A stretch of 64,000 bases of DNA from Clostridia bacterium (GCA_017525875.1 JAFXSG010000048.1:65856-129855); one strand, 5' to 3'; positions 1-8,381 are shown, counted from the stretch's first letter. Notes: generated by a model not told the origin, from the sequence alone. Translations and numbers: made by a program.

Positions 1-818
1 TTGCCGCTGTTCATTAGCAAAACTGTTTGGCTGCCGTCGTATGCAGGCAGCATCCGGCAAATAGTCTCAGTTTTATGCCATACCATGAAGTCCGTGTTCA
101 GCCGGTAGATCTCGTACTCCTCAACATAATCGCCTTCCTTGCCCATACTTTCGCAGATTATGAAAGCCGGCTCCTGAGCCTGCCCGTAATGCTGTGCAGA
201 CACTGCGTGCTGAAACAGAAAAGCATTAAAGTTCCCAAGATATGGAGTAAAAGTATCACTGAGCAGTTCTCCGGTCTCAATGCTGAATGCCCCGATCTCC
301 TTATACATTACTCCACTGCTTAACACGGCAAGATCACTGCCGTTATGATCAACGTCCATACAAATAACGCGCCGAACAAAGTTGCTGTTAGCAAAGACTT
401 TGACATCATAGATCATCGGCGCGACATTGCCTACGATGATCGTATTACCGTCGACCGCAAATATCTCCGGCCCGAAGAAGGTCCCGTCTGCTGCAACGTA
501 GCGAACCACATCATTCGCCGCATCCTCTGGCAGATAAGGGCTGCCATCTTCTGAGTAGCATGGAGTCAGTCGCAGAACCTCTTCAGCGCACTTGTCAAAG
601 CTCAATACGTTTGTGACGATCTCGGCTGGAGCAGGCGAAGCAGTATCGTTCACAGCGGTTTCTGTTGGAATGATCGTATATACACTTGCGGTTTCTTCGC
701 CAGATAGTGCTTCAGTTGTTTCAGGAAGCTCGCTTGAACTGGTATCGTTGTTTGGGGCGCAGGCTATGGCAAGACAAAAAACCAAGACTATTAGGGCAAA
801 AATCACAAACCGCTTCAT
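1..818 (-). CDS. Secreted lipoprotein, 3' end outside window (partial)
   Basis: An open frame runs from an ATG at 816-818 to the window edge without a stop (at least 272 codons), so the C-terminus is missing. The N-terminus is a lipoprotein signal: MKRF, a hydrophobic stretch and CLAIAC as lipobox, so the mature protein should be lipid-anchored on the outer face of the membrane. A Ser/Thr/Pro/Glu-rich linker of about 45 residues follows, then a globular part that alternates short strands with residues such as DVDHNGSD, reminiscent of beta-propeller-like sensor domains. AGGAGG at 828-833 fixes the start. It lies 27 bases downstream of another lipoprotein on the same strand, probably co-transcribed. 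The function is unknown. The plus-strand open frames over it are shadows. Confidence 0.8.
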   Translation of the reverse strand, partial: MKRFVIFALIVLVFCLAIACAPNNDTSSSELPETTEALSGEETASVYTIIPTETAVNDTASPAPAEIVTNVLSFDKCAEEVLRLTPCYSEDGSPYLPEDAANDVVRYVAADGTFFGPEIFAVDGNTIIVGNVAPMIYDVKVFANSNFVRRVICMDVDHNGSDLAVLSSGVMYKEIGAFSIETGELLSDTFTPYLGNFNAFLFQHAVSAQHYGQAQEPAFIICESMGKEGDYVEEYEIYRLNTDFMVWHKTETICRMLPAYDGSQTVLLMNSG

Positions 819-845
819 AAGTCTTTGCCTCCTCGATAGAGTCTC

Positions 846-1730
846 TTATTCGAATCGTGCAAAGAAGGCGAACTCAGCATGCGCGCCTTCGGCGATATTT
901 CCGGTGCTTTCGCCGAAGAGCTCATAGTTCGAATCGGCGGAAACGAGGTTCCCGTCTGCGTCGAACCAGCCGATGAAGGTCCTGCCCTCGGCGGGACGCG
1001 CATCGAGATGCACCTCGTAGAAGTTCTCGTCGCTCCAGGCAAGGATGCCGGCGTATCCTTCGCCCTCGACCTTAATATCGATCCTGAAGGAGGGCAGCTC
1101 GCCGATGTTGGACTCCGCGTCGCCGGTAATATCGCAGTATGAGTGCGCGGCGGAATACAGTCGCAGTCTCTCAACGTAGCCGCCGATGAACCGCGCTTCG
1201 CCGCTGACCGCCGGGAAGCTGAACTGCGCATTGTTCTTCACCCCAGTTACTGTCAGATCGTTTATCTCGATCTCTTCGAAAACGACGTTCTGCATCTCCG
1301 TGCCTTCAAGCAGGTTGAGCGCGCCTATATCGAGCCTTCCTGCGAGCTCGGCAGGTGTGTCGCCCATGCCGAAGAGGTTGAGCCTTATCACCTTGCCGTG
1401 CTCATCCCGGTTGATGACGCTGTAATGGTTTGGGTCCTCATTCCCCCATGTGGCGGGGTCGTCGGGATCGTAAGCGGGGAAGCACTTTTCGCCGTTGGTC
1501 ACGCCCGCATCGTCCTTCTGCTCGAAGAATCCGCGCAGAACGGTGTAGTCATGTTCATCATAGCCATCGGGAAACTGTGCAGGTGTTTCAGTCGGTGCCT
1601 CGGTCGGGGCTTCAGTAACGGGATTTGCGGTCGTTGGGTCTGTGATCGGCTTAGGTGAACCGATGCAGCCGGCATGGGTCGAAAGCAGCATAATGACTGC
1701 GATTATAAAAGCAATCAGTTTCTTTTTCAT
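846..1730 (-). CDS. Lipoprotein with Thr/Pro/Glu linker and C-terminal beta-repeat-like domain
   Basis: The 294-residue product starts MKKKL, has a hydrophobic core and the lipobox-like THAGC (Cys at about 21), so it is predicted to be a surface lipoprotein. Residues 28-52 form a linker of PTEAPTEAPTE type. The body is beta-rich. The last 60 residues (EGRTFIGWFDADGN and following) resemble the Listeria-Bacteroides repeat (Flg_new/InlB B-repeat) found in surface proteins; this is a resemblance, not a proven assignment. AAAGGAG lies just upstream of the ATG. It probably forms an operon with the partial lipoprotein at 1-818. No enzymatic motif is visible. A role in surface binding or sensing is inference only. 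Confidence 0.8.
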   Translation of the reverse strand: MKKKLIAFIIAVIMLLSTHAGCIGSPKPITDPTTANPVTEAPTEAPTETPAQFPDGYDEHDYTVLRGFFEQKDDAGVTNGEKCFPAYDPDDPATWGNEDPNHYSVINRDEHGKVIRLNLFGMGDTPAELAGRLDIGALNLLEGTEMQNVVFEEIEINDLTVTGVKNNAQFSFPAVSGEARFIGGYVERLRLYSAAHSYCDITGDAESNIGELPSFRIDIKVEGEGYAGILAWSDENFYEVHLDARPAEGRTFIGWFDADGNLVSADSNYELFGESTGNIAEGAHAEFAFFARFE

Positions 1731-1942
1731 AAGAAAACTCCTTTCTGTGATATGTGATTTCAGGCCGAATCACTTCGGTTTTATCTTAGAAGGGGAGAGA
1801 GCGCAGGAGATCGACCGCCGCTCTTCCCCCTCTACTACTATAACAAACGTGATGCATGCACTGGGACATTGGACAATTAATATATTATTGGCCGTTGCCC
1901 CAAATGAAAATGCGCCGTCTGGCACAGCCCAACATTCATCTT

Positions 1943-2293
1943 TTATATCATTACTAGTTCTCGGATGACCTGTTCTTCTGCGCGATCGCGGCAGGAATTT
2001 ATCCGGCGGATCCACTCGAGTTGATCGCGGGCTTTGAGCTCCTCGGTCACGCCTTCGGCGTGGGCGAGCTGAGCGGTAATGAGGTTGATCTGCTCATTGG
2101 CTTGACGGTCGATGTCAATGAGGTGCTGCATTAGTGTGTTTTCCATCAGCATCAACGCGAAGGTGTCGGGCTGATGCTCCTTGAGATACTTCTTCCGCAT
2201 CCGTCCGAAGCGGCCGATATCACCGGTAGGCTGGGGTGGGAGTTCGAGGTCGGGATAGTAATAGTCGCCGTGTTTGGTGTAAGTTATTACCAT
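1943..2293 (-). CDS. tnpV: TnpV-like transposon-encoded protein, copy 1
   Basis: The 116-residue product has the hallmark TnpV sequence: ITYTKHGDYYYPDL near the start, GRFGRMRKKYLKEH at about 27-40, and a helical second half ending EEQVIRELVMI. TnpV proteins are small accessory proteins of Tn4451-type and Tn1549-type elements with no settled function. The ATG at 2291-2293 is preceded by GGAGGATAAACAC; a longer in-frame extension upstream has no support. It is about 84 percent identical by my count (98 of 116) to the plus-strand copy at 4601-4951, in inverted orientation. Its upstream leader also matches that of copy 2 (GCACATTCGTCAAA at 2347-2360 on the minus strand), but here the membrane-protein gene that precedes copy 2 is absent. 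Confidence 0.85.
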   Translation of the reverse strand: MVITYTKHGDYYYPDLELPPQPTGDIGRFGRMRKKYLKEHQPDTFALMLMENTLMQHLIDIDRQANEQINLITAQLAHAEGVTEELKARDQLEWIRRINSCRDRAEEQVIRELVMI

Positions 2294-2583
2294 GTGTTTA
2301 TCCTCCTGTTCGAGTTTCTGAGGATATGATAGCAGCTTGAATTCTATTTGACGAATGTGCGGGCAGTGGGATCTTGGAAAGAATAGCGATTTTGCCCAAA
2401 AGTGTGCAACGGGGTTGCACAGAAAGCCGAAATTTGTGTCTTTTAGGGAGACCGGACACGAAACCGTGTGCAACCGGTGTGCAACGCATCCTGTATCCAG
2501 GCGATTTCAAACCGATCCAACTTGTAACAAGAGCCTTCGAAAAGTCCTTATAGATAAAGGCTTTTCGAGCATTTTGAGTAAAG
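2294..2583. other. Gene-free leader of TnpV copy 1 with hairpin
   Basis: I see no convincing gene in this stretch. The minus strand at 2319-2367 is homologous to the promoter region in front of the other TnpV locus (4229-4275), including an exact 14-base match. At 2537-2568 there is a hairpin in which TCGAAAAG pairs with CTTTTCGA and CCTT with AAGG, with no adjacent T-run. Short open frames on both strands over 2298-2651 lack ribosome sites and recognisable products. Confidence 0.5.
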
Positions 2584-2613
2584 AAAAAACCGGGTTGGAA
2601 AACCCGGTTTTTT
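2584..2613. terminator. Strong bidirectional intrinsic terminator
   Basis: A perfect 13-base-pair stem (2584-2596 with 2601-2613) closes on GGAA. It carries AAAAAA on its left and TTTTTT on its right side, so it can act in both directions. It insulates the TnpV leader from the protease operon that starts at 2776. Confidence 0.8.
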
Positions 2614-2717
2614 GGTGCGAATAGCGATAACGGATTATTTGAACGGAGCACGAAAATCCTTGCAATTAATCATGCATTTCGAATTAAGATAGTCAATGCT
2701 CGATTCGAGGAGCACCC

Positions 2718-2746
2718 TTGTCCTGCATATAGGATTATGATATAAT
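2718..2746 (+). promoter_or_regulatory. Sigma-A promoter of the protease-like operon
   Basis: TTGTCC (2718-2723), a 17-base spacer and TATAAT (2741-2746) precede the gene at 2776. AGAGGTGAT then serves as ribosome site. The operon therefore has its own housekeeping promoter inside the TnpV-bracketed segment. Confidence 0.75.
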
Positions 2747-2775
2747 AAATATAGGCAAGAAAAAGAGGTGATAGT

Positions 2776-3894
2776 ATGTCCTTAATGCAGAGAAAAGAGC
2801 TTTATAAGTCAATTGTAGCATATCGCAATAAGCCACTAATAGCCTATGTGACATCCATTAGACCAAATTTAAGTGGTATGATGGCGGGAGATGCTATTTC
2901 ATCGATAATTAGCCAAATCAATGCTATTCCCAAAGAAATACGAGAAATAGATTTTCTTATTATCAGTAATGGCGGGGATCCAATTACAGCATTACGCATA
3001 ATTGGGTTATTACGTGAGAGATTCGATCATATTTCTGTCTTTCTTCCATATGTTGCATATAGTGCAGCTACAGTATTATCTCTTGGGGCTGATGAGATTA
3101 TAATGCATCCGTTTTCTAATCTTGGCCCTGTCGATCCTCAACTCACTGTATCGCGCAAAAATGGGCAAGGAATGCAAGAACAACTACAGTTTAGTTCCGA
3201 AGATATACGGAATTATATCGAGTTTGTTCGTACAGATGTTGGTGTCTCAGATCAACAACATCTGATATCTGCAATAACGCCGTTATTAACTGAAGTCGGA
3301 GCCCTACCTATCGGTAGTGCAAAGCGAGGCCAACAGCTTTCACTTTCATTAAGCGAAAAGATGCTCTGCACACACATGGATGATAAAAACAAGGCAAAAA
3401 CCATAGCAAAAATGTTAAATTCTTCATATTATCATCACGGCTATGCAGTTAGCAGGAAAGAAGCTTTAGAACTCGGCTTAAACATCATTGAACCTGATGC
3501 TTTTCTGGAGGACGCATTGTGGAAGCTTTGGAGAGACTTTGCTGAAGAGATGAAATGCGACGATCCTTTTGATTTTACCAAGGAGCTTATGAACAACCCG
3601 GCCGCTTATGCATCAATAAGTCAAGTACCTATAATAAATCTTCCTGCGAACACTCCGCCTCAGTTGGCGCAGCAGATTATTGCTACCCATGCTCAGAATA
3701 TTCCAATAACAACACGCACTTCGATTAAGATAAGGGAGCTTGTTGCGTCAATTGAAAGCATAGATTTGGCATACGCAGTATTTTCTGATTTAGACATACT
3801 TTACTGGCGTAATCCAGACATGAGCTTAGGAGTAAACTGTACTAAAACGGGAACCGGCTGGATAGAATACCCTCAGGAGGTGCAAAATGAATAA
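2776..3894 (+). CDS. Serine dehydrogenase proteinase / ClpP-SppA-fold protease-like protein (SDH_sah family)
   Basis: The 372-residue protein shows the ClpP/crotonase-fold pattern of the SDH_sah family (PF01972): SNGGDP at about 64-69 as oxyanion-type loop, a likely nucleophile Ser96 in AYSAATVLSLGADEI, and LGPVDPQ at about 116-122, the motif that follows the nucleophile in these proteins. There is no N-terminal membrane anchor, so it is probably cytoplasmic. The last 110 residues (from FDFTKEL) are extra to the core family and unrecognised. The 8-base overlap with the 65-residue gene at 3887 indicates translational coupling. Base use is AT-rich, unlike the chromosome, and the unit lies between inverted TnpV copies, suggesting horizontal transfer. 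Protease activity is inferred from the fold. The substrate is unknown; a defence or stress role is only a possibility. Confidence 0.75.
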   Translation: MSLMQRKELYKSIVAYRNKPLIAYVTSIRPNLSGMMAGDAISSIISQINAIPKEIREIDFLIISNGGDPITALRIIGLLRERFDHISVFLPYVAYSAATVLSLGADEIIMHPFSNLGPVDPQLTVSRKNGQGMQEQLQFSSEDIRNYIEFVRTDVGVSDQQHLISAITPLLTEVGALPIGSAKRGQQLSLSLSEKMLCTHMDDKNKAKTIAKMLNSSYYHHGYAVSRKEALELGLNIIEPDAFLEDALWKLWRDFAEEMKCDDPFDFTKELMNNPAAYASISQVPIINLPANTPPQLAQQIIATHAQNIPITTRTSIKIRELVASIESIDLAYAVFSDLDILYWRNPDMSLGVNCTKTGTGWIEYPQEVQNE

Positions 3895-4084
3895 TCAGAA
3901 AAATGGAACTCCTGCCGTTTCAGCAATTGAGTATAGTGGACCTTTTACTGTAGCGTCTACTACAACACCTAGCGCTAGTTTTTCAATCAATATCCCTTAT
4001 CAACAGATTAGGATCTGCCCTATAATTGTATCCGGTGAGGTTCTGATAAAGAAAGAACAACTAGAGCCAAAAAAGGAAGAGTAG
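3887..4084 (+). CDS. Small protein coupled to the protease-like gene, unknown
   Basis: The 65-residue product begins MNNQKNGTP and starts inside the end of the upstream gene, with AGGAGG eight bases before the ATG in the overlapping sequence, so the two are expressed together. It has a Ser/Thr-rich middle (VASTTTPSASFSINI), a short hydrophobic strand region and a charged tail rich in Lys and Glu. It has no signal peptide, membrane span or known domain. It could be a substrate, adaptor or regulator of the protease-like protein. That is inference from coupling alone. Confidence 0.65.
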   Translation: MNNQKNGTPAVSAIEYSGPFTVASTTTPSASFSINIPYQQIRICPIIVSGEVLIKKEQLEPKKEE

Positions 4085-4177
4085 TTTGTTAATTTATTAT
4101 ATGAGCGATTCCTTTCCTTTTACAACAATCAATCAAAACGGCAATAAACTGTTGAGCTAACTTAAGCAATCAATCAC

Positions 4178-4214
4178 AAGCTGAGGAAGTCAAAATGACT
4201 AACCTCAGCTTTTT
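4178..4214 (+). terminator. Intrinsic terminator of the protease operon
   Basis: AAGCTGAGG (4178-4186) pairs with CCTCAGCTT (4203-4211); an inner AGTC/GACT stem extends it and TTTT follows. It lies about 95 bases after the small gene and ends the AT-rich unit. Confidence 0.75.
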
Positions 4215-4296
4215 GTGTTCTTACAGTTCGCACATTCGTCAAAATGCTTTCACTCTGCTATTATGTACTCATAGAAAAGCGAAAGGGATTACGAAC

Positions 4297-4587
4297 ATGA
4301 GAACAGCGGCAAAGATACTTCTTGCACCTATATGGATCGTGGCAGCGATACTGCGCCTTGCGTGCAGGCTTGTGGCGGGCATCGGGATCTATGTTCTGAC
4401 GATTGGGGGCGGGCTTTTGCTCGTGTACGATCTGCTGCTCGTCATTATACGTATGAGCTCAAAGGAGTTGTGGCTTCAGCTACTTGCCGTCGCGGGAGCG
4501 ATGCTCGTCATCCCCTTTATCGCCGGATTTCTCGAAGGCTTGCTGGAAAATGCGGCCGACGCCATAAAAGAATTCATAGAATCATAA
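4297..4587 (+). CDS. Small integral membrane protein, CD1845-like, of mobile-element type
   Basis: The 96-residue product (MRTAAKILLAPIWI...) is almost entirely hydrophobic, with about three membrane segments (roughly 5-27, 30-50 and 56-75) and a charged end DAIKEFIES. The pattern of an N-terminal KILLAP motif followed by membrane helices resembles the CD1845-type small membrane proteins of Clostridial integrative elements, which often lie beside TnpV. I chose the ATG at 4297 because the in-frame extension to 4195 crosses the promoter region and has no ribosome site. It is 13 bases upstream of tnpV copy 2 and probably shares its transcript. In TnpV copy 1 the homologous gene is missing. Confidence 0.65.
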   Translation: MRTAAKILLAPIWIVAAILRLACRLVAGIGIYVLTIGGGLLLVYDLLLVIIRMSSKELWLQLLAVAGAMLVIPFIAGFLEGLLENAADAIKEFIES

Positions 4588-4600
4588 GGAGGATAAACAC

Positions 4601-4951
4601 ATGGACATCACCTACACCAAGCACGGAGACTATTACTATCCCGACCTCGCACTCCCGCCCCAGCCGACCGGGGATATCGGCCGCTTCGGGCGTATGCGGA
4701 AGAAATACTTGAAGGAGCATCAGCCCGATACCTTCGCACTGATGCTTATGGAAAACACCCTGCCAGAACACCTCATCGAGATCGACCGCCAGGCCAATAA
4801 GCAGATCGACCTCATTACCTCCCAGCTTGCAAAGGCCGAAGGCGTGACCGAAGACCTCAAAGCCAGCGATCAACTCGAATGGATCCGAGCGATGAACTCT
4901 TGCCGTGAGAGAGCTGAAGAACAAGTGATTCACGAAATCGTATTATCATAA
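4601..4951 (+). CDS. tnpV: TnpV-like transposon-encoded protein, copy 2
   Basis: This 116-residue TnpV homologue starts MDITYTKHGDYYYPDL and contains GRFGRMRKKYLKEH and EEQVIHEIVLS. GGAGGATAAACAC precedes the ATG, identical to the sequence before copy 1. Homology with copy 1 continues for roughly 24 bases beyond the stop (GGGCTGT at about 4963). Together with the leader match this makes a pair of inverted arms several hundred bases long around the protease operon. It is cotranscribed with the membrane gene at 4297. Both TnpV genes look intact, but no transposase or recombinase is adjacent. The nearest recombinase is at 22948. Confidence 0.85.
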   Translation: MDITYTKHGDYYYPDLALPPQPTGDIGRFGRMRKKYLKEHQPDTFALMLMENTLPEHLIEIDRQANKQIDLITSQLAKAEGVTEDLKASDQLEWIRAMNSCRERAEEQVIHEIVLS

Positions 4952-5060
4952 AAGTTGTTTACGGGCTGTACCTGTGCAGGGGCAGTCCAAAATAATACAT
5001 TGGATTTTACAACTCCTTGACATCTGTATGCTACGATATCATTGGGTAAGTTCGTTCATA

Positions 5061-5089
5061 TTGAACGCCGAGCCCGAACAGGGTATAAT
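5061..5089 (+). promoter_or_regulatory. Sigma-A promoter of the two-component/glycosyltransferase operon
   Basis: TTGAAC (5061-5066), 17-base spacer, TATAAT (5084-5089). The start codon at 5142 is preceded by AAGGAG, giving a leader of about 45 bases. Confidence 0.75.
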
Positions 5090-5141
5090 ACTATTGTTGC
5101 AGCGCGGTTTTCCTTTGCGCTGCAGCACGAAGGAGTTTATC

Positions 5142-5795
5142 ATGCCGAAGGTCCTCATCGTCGAAGACGAAAAAGCCATATCGAATCTGATCTATGTCAA
5201 TCTAACCGCGCAGGGGTATAGGTGCTTCTGTGCGTTCGACGGCAAAACTGCGGCCGATATGATCGAGGAGAACACATACGATCTTGTGCTGCTGGATATC
5301 ATGCTGCCGGAGATCGACGGTTACGAGCTGCTTGAATTCATAAAATATCGGGAAACGCCGGTGATCTTCGTGACGGCAAAGGGTACGCTTGAGGACAAGA
5401 TCCGCGGGCTGCGGCTCGGTGCGGACGATTACCTCGTCAAGCCCTTCCAGATCGGCGAGCTGACTGCGAGGGTCGAGGCGGTCCTGCGCCGTTCCGGCAT
5501 TACGGACACAGTCTATTCGCTGTTCGGAGTCGAAGTGAACGTCAAATCGCGCACGGTCGTGAAGGACGGCATGCCGATAGACCTGACGGTAAAGGAATTC
5601 GATCTCCTTCTTGAGCTCATACGAAACAAAAACGTGGCGCTCTACCGTGAACGGCTCTATGAAAAGGTCTGGAACGAGCCGTTCTCCGGCGAAACGCGCA
5701 CGCTTGATTCGCACATCCAGAAGCTTCGCAAGAAGCTCGGCTGGGAGGATCACATCAAGACCGTGTTCAGGATAGGCTACCGTTTGGAAGTATAG
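5142..5795 (+). CDS. OmpR-family response regulator
   Basis: The 217-residue regulator has an N-terminal receiver domain (VLIVEDEKAI, phospho-acceptor Asp52 in LVLLDIMLP, Thr/Lys switch residues in FVTAKGT) and a C-terminal winged helix (about 125-217, with EFDLLLELI and RTLDSHIQKLRKKLG). It would bind DNA after phosphorylation by the histidine kinase encoded 4 bases downstream. The ATG at 5142 with AAGGAG at 5130-5135 is the real start; the longer open frame to 4974 is not. The promoter at 5061-5089 drives it. Its target may be the operon itself, which continues into cell-surface genes, but no operator repeat is evident. Confidence 0.92.
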   Translation: MPKVLIVEDEKAISNLIYVNLTAQGYRCFCAFDGKTAADMIEENTYDLVLLDIMLPEIDGYELLEFIKYRETPVIFVTAKGTLEDKIRGLRLGADDYLVKPFQIGELTARVEAVLRRSGITDTVYSLFGVEVNVKSRTVVKDGMPIDLTVKEFDLLLELIRNKNVALYRERLYEKVWNEPFSGETRTLDSHIQKLRKKLGWEDHIKTVFRIGYRLEV

Positions 5796-5799
5796 TTCG

Positions 5800-7203
5800 A
5801 TGAAGCTATTTGCCAAGATCTTCATATGCACCGTGCTTGTGATCACGATCGCGCTGTCCGTCACCGGATACATTATGATATCCGGCAGCTTCAAGTCCGC
5901 ATACGAGCGCGAATTCAACAACAGCCGCACTCAGCACCAAATGCTGAAATTCGCTCTGCAGTCGGCAATGATAGCGGGAAACGATGGAAGCGGGCTTACC
6001 GATGAGCAGCTGACCGCGGCCGCGTCAAGGCTGGCTTTCTCCAATGAATTCGGCATGGGAGCGGCTGTGTTCTCCGAAGACGGCAGTGCGGTCTATTCCA
6101 CGCTGCCGGAGGGGATCGGATCTGATTTCGAGGTGCGCGAGGGCGAGCTCGTTTCTCTTGTTGAGAAGGAGGACGGCGGCGCTGTACATATCGTGTTCTC
6201 GGGCAGCTTCACGCAGAGCGGCAGGACGGTCACTCTCGTTTCCGTGCGCGATATCACGTCCATATTCGAGGAAAAGAGCCTTTCCGAGCAGCGTTTCTTT
6301 ACCACGTTCATCATTGCGGAGCTCGCAGGCAGCGCGGTGATGCTGACGCTCGCCCTGCTCATCACCCGCCCTATAAACCGTCTTATCAAGAGCACTCGCG
6401 CATTTGCGGGCGGCGAACGCGGCGTGCGGACAGAGGTCACGAGCAGCGACGAAACAGGCGAGCTTTCGAGGAGCTTCAACGAAATGGCGGAGACCATCGA
6501 AGAAAACATCAAAAAGCTTGAGCTTGCCGCCAAACAGAAGGACGATTTTACGGCGAGCTTCGCACATGAGCTGAAAACGCCCTTGACCTCGGTCATCGGT
6601 TACGCGGACATGATCTATCAGCGGCGCGACCTGACGCCCGAGCAGATACACGAGGCATCGGGCTACATTCTGAACGAGGGTATGCGGCTCGAAGCGCTTT
6701 CCTTGAAGCTTATGGAGCTGATCGTACTTGAAAAACAGGATTTCACGCTAAATTATCTGCCCGCCGAAGAGGTGATAAACGACGCTGCGGCGACGGCCCG
6801 CCCGATGCTCGAGGGCAGAGGAACGGCGCTGGAGCTGACGCTGAGCCCCGCATATGTCGCTGTCGAGCCGGACCTTATAAAGACGCTGCTTTTGAACCTT
6901 ATCGACAATGGTGCAAAGGCAGGTGCGAAGACAATAGGCGTCACGGGCATTCCGGAAGGCGGCGGCTACAGAATCACCGTTCGTGATGACGGGCGCGGTA
7001 TTCCCGCCGATAAGCTCAGCAGGATCAAGGAGGCCTTCTTTATGGTGGATAAATCCCGTTCCCGGAAGGAGCACGGCGCGGGGCTGGGGCTCGCGATTGC
7101 GGAGCGGATAGCCTCTGTCCACGGCACGAGCCTTGAGTTTACGAGCGTTGAAGGGATCGGCACGAGCGTCAGCTTTGTTTTGAAGGGAGAAAACGCGGAA
7201 TGA
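5800..7203 (+). CDS. Sensor histidine kinase with HAMP domain
   Basis: The 467-residue membrane kinase has a first membrane helix at 7-28, an extracytoplasmic sensor region of about 140 residues, a second helix at 169-189, HAMP at about 190-242, and HisKA with His256 in SFAHELKTPL. The C-terminal ATPase domain has the N box LIDNGAKAG, G1 DDGRGIP and G2 GAGLGLAI. It pairs with the response regulator directly upstream (4-base gap). It overlaps the next gene by 4 bases (ATGA), so the sensor, the regulator and the Pro/Thr-tailed protein are likely translated together. The stimulus is unknown; surface or envelope sensing would fit the neighbours. Confidence 0.92.
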   Translation: MKLFAKIFICTVLVITIALSVTGYIMISGSFKSAYEREFNNSRTQHQMLKFALQSAMIAGNDGSGLTDEQLTAAASRLAFSNEFGMGAAVFSEDGSAVYSTLPEGIGSDFEVREGELVSLVEKEDGGAVHIVFSGSFTQSGRTVTLVSVRDITSIFEEKSLSEQRFFTTFIIAELAGSAVMLTLALLITRPINRLIKSTRAFAGGERGVRTEVTSSDETGELSRSFNEMAETIEENIKKLELAAKQKDDFTASFAHELKTPLTSVIGYADMIYQRRDLTPEQIHEASGYILNEGMRLEALSLKLMELIVLEKQDFTLNYLPAEEVINDAAATARPMLEGRGTALELTLSPAYVAVEPDLIKTLLLNLIDNGAKAGAKTIGVTGIPEGGGYRITVRDDGRGIPADKLSRIKEAFFMVDKSRSRKEHGAGLGLAIAERIASVHGTSLEFTSVEGIGTSVSFVLKGENAE

Positions 7204-8126
7204 GCGGCAAACGAAAAAGACTTGCGGCAACCTTATCTGGGATCATTCTGGCGCTCGCATTCGTGCTTGCGGGGCTGATCATCCCGAAGGCACTGCTTGC
7301 GAAACAGGAGAACGAATACATTGGGAAAAGGGAAATGAATGGCGGTCCGACAGTTCCCGCGGAAGCCCCGATCCCATCTGCAACTCGTCCTCCGCGGCTG
7401 TTTCATTCGCTCGGGCCCGCAGAACTGCATTCTCTGGTCGGGCTGCTCGACGATTACATAATGGGCGAGCTTGTTCTTCGCGAACCTTATGCGTCGGAAC
7501 TCTCCATGGAGGAAGCCACGGACAGAGCCTTGGACGAGCTTTCCGCGCTGATCGGCTATGGCGCGGTCCCGGATCTCGGCACGGCGCGGTTAAGGCTTCG
7601 CAGCGCCGAGCTCCACGGGATCGGCTCATATCGCCGGGAAACGGACGGCTGGCCGTCGGGTCTATGGCTGCTGACGTTTGAGGACATTTCCGGAGACGAA
7701 AAATGCTCGATCGCTTGCGACTCGCAGACGGGACTGATCTTTTCAATATCGTTCGGCGCTGAGATCGGCGGCCTTTCCGCGGCAGACTGTTATTCTATGC
7801 TCATGCATTATGCGGAATACTTCGGGCTGAGCGGCTATGGCTTCATCTGCAGCCACGGCGATTCGTATTATGCGGAGTGCTCCGGGATCGTTTTTTCGCT
7901 GAGAACGCTTGCGGATCGCTGTGAATTGAGGCTGTTTTCGATCGATCCGTCGGTTCCTTTGCCTACAAGCACTCCCATTGTGTATCCAACGCCAGCCCCG
8001 ACGGCAACCCCAACGCCCGCGCCGGCTTTCGTTGTGACGCCCGCACCGACGACGGCGCCGCCCGTACCGGCAACGACGCCCGTTCCCGGGGCGACGTTTA
8101 CGCCCGCTCCCGCTCAAACACCGTAA
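7200..8126 (+). CDS. Membrane-anchored extracytoplasmic protein with Pro/Thr-rich tail, unknown
   Basis: The 308-residue product starts MSGKRKRL, has one N-terminal membrane helix (about 9-32) that could be an uncleaved anchor, and an outside domain of about 200 residues (DYIMGELVLREP..., TFEDISGDEKCSIACDSQTG). The last 55 residues are a PTPAPTATPTPAP-type tail. The middle region recalls small PepSY-like or kinase-associated accessory domains, but no family can be named. Its start overlaps the kinase stop by 4 bases, so it may tune the kinase or be its signal input, as small extracytoplasmic partners of two-component systems do. That is inference from position. The Pro/Thr tail could cross the peptidoglycan layer. 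Confidence 0.75.
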   Translation: MSGKRKRLAATLSGIILALAFVLAGLIIPKALLAKQENEYIGKREMNGGPTVPAEAPIPSATRPPRLFHSLGPAELHSLVGLLDDYIMGELVLREPYASELSMEEATDRALDELSALIGYGAVPDLGTARLRLRSAELHGIGSYRRETDGWPSGLWLLTFEDISGDEKCSIACDSQTGLIFSISFGAEIGGLSAADCYSMLMHYAEYFGLSGYGFICSHGDSYYAECSGIVFSLRTLADRCELRLFSIDPSVPLPTSTPIVYPTPAPTATPTPAPAFVVTPAPTTAPPVPATTPVPGATFTPAPAQTP

Positions 8127-8216
8127 TTTGCCGAAATATTGACAACTCCTTAACAACTAATCTAAAACTCGTTCGCATCAATGCCCTATCCTTTTATCAA
8201 AGGGGAGGGCTTTTTT

Positions 8217-8381
8217 ATGAGATCTGTTTTCGTTTTTTTCACTGCGGCTTTATTGCTTCTGCTTTTTGCCGTCGGTCTGTACATCGTGCCCGACAGAAGC
8301 AATGACCCTTCCAGGGATGTTCCGGAAGGCATTATCTATTCAAGAACGTTTGAACCCTATGAGGCTGCGGATCATGAATAA
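8217..8381 (+). CDS. Small single-span membrane protein
   Basis: The 54-residue peptide begins MRSVFVFF and has one strong membrane helix (about 3-22), followed by a short polar tail rich in Asp and Glu. AAAGGGGAGG about 8 bases upstream supports the ATG at 8217 over the upstream ATG at 8181. It overlaps the following glycosyltransferase-like gene by 8 bases, so coupling is likely. A possible weak promoter (TTGACA at 8139, TAAAAC at 8163, spacer 18) lies in the 90-base gap before it. It has no recognisable family. Confidence 0.6.
   Translation: MRSVFVFFTAALLLLLFAVGLYIVPDRSNDPSRDVPEGIIYSRTFEPYEAADHE

Noticed and set aside
2298..2651. Small open frames on both strands around 2.3-2.65 kb as genes
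   Set aside because: They overlap each other and the TnpV leader, lack ribosome sites and span a strong terminator.
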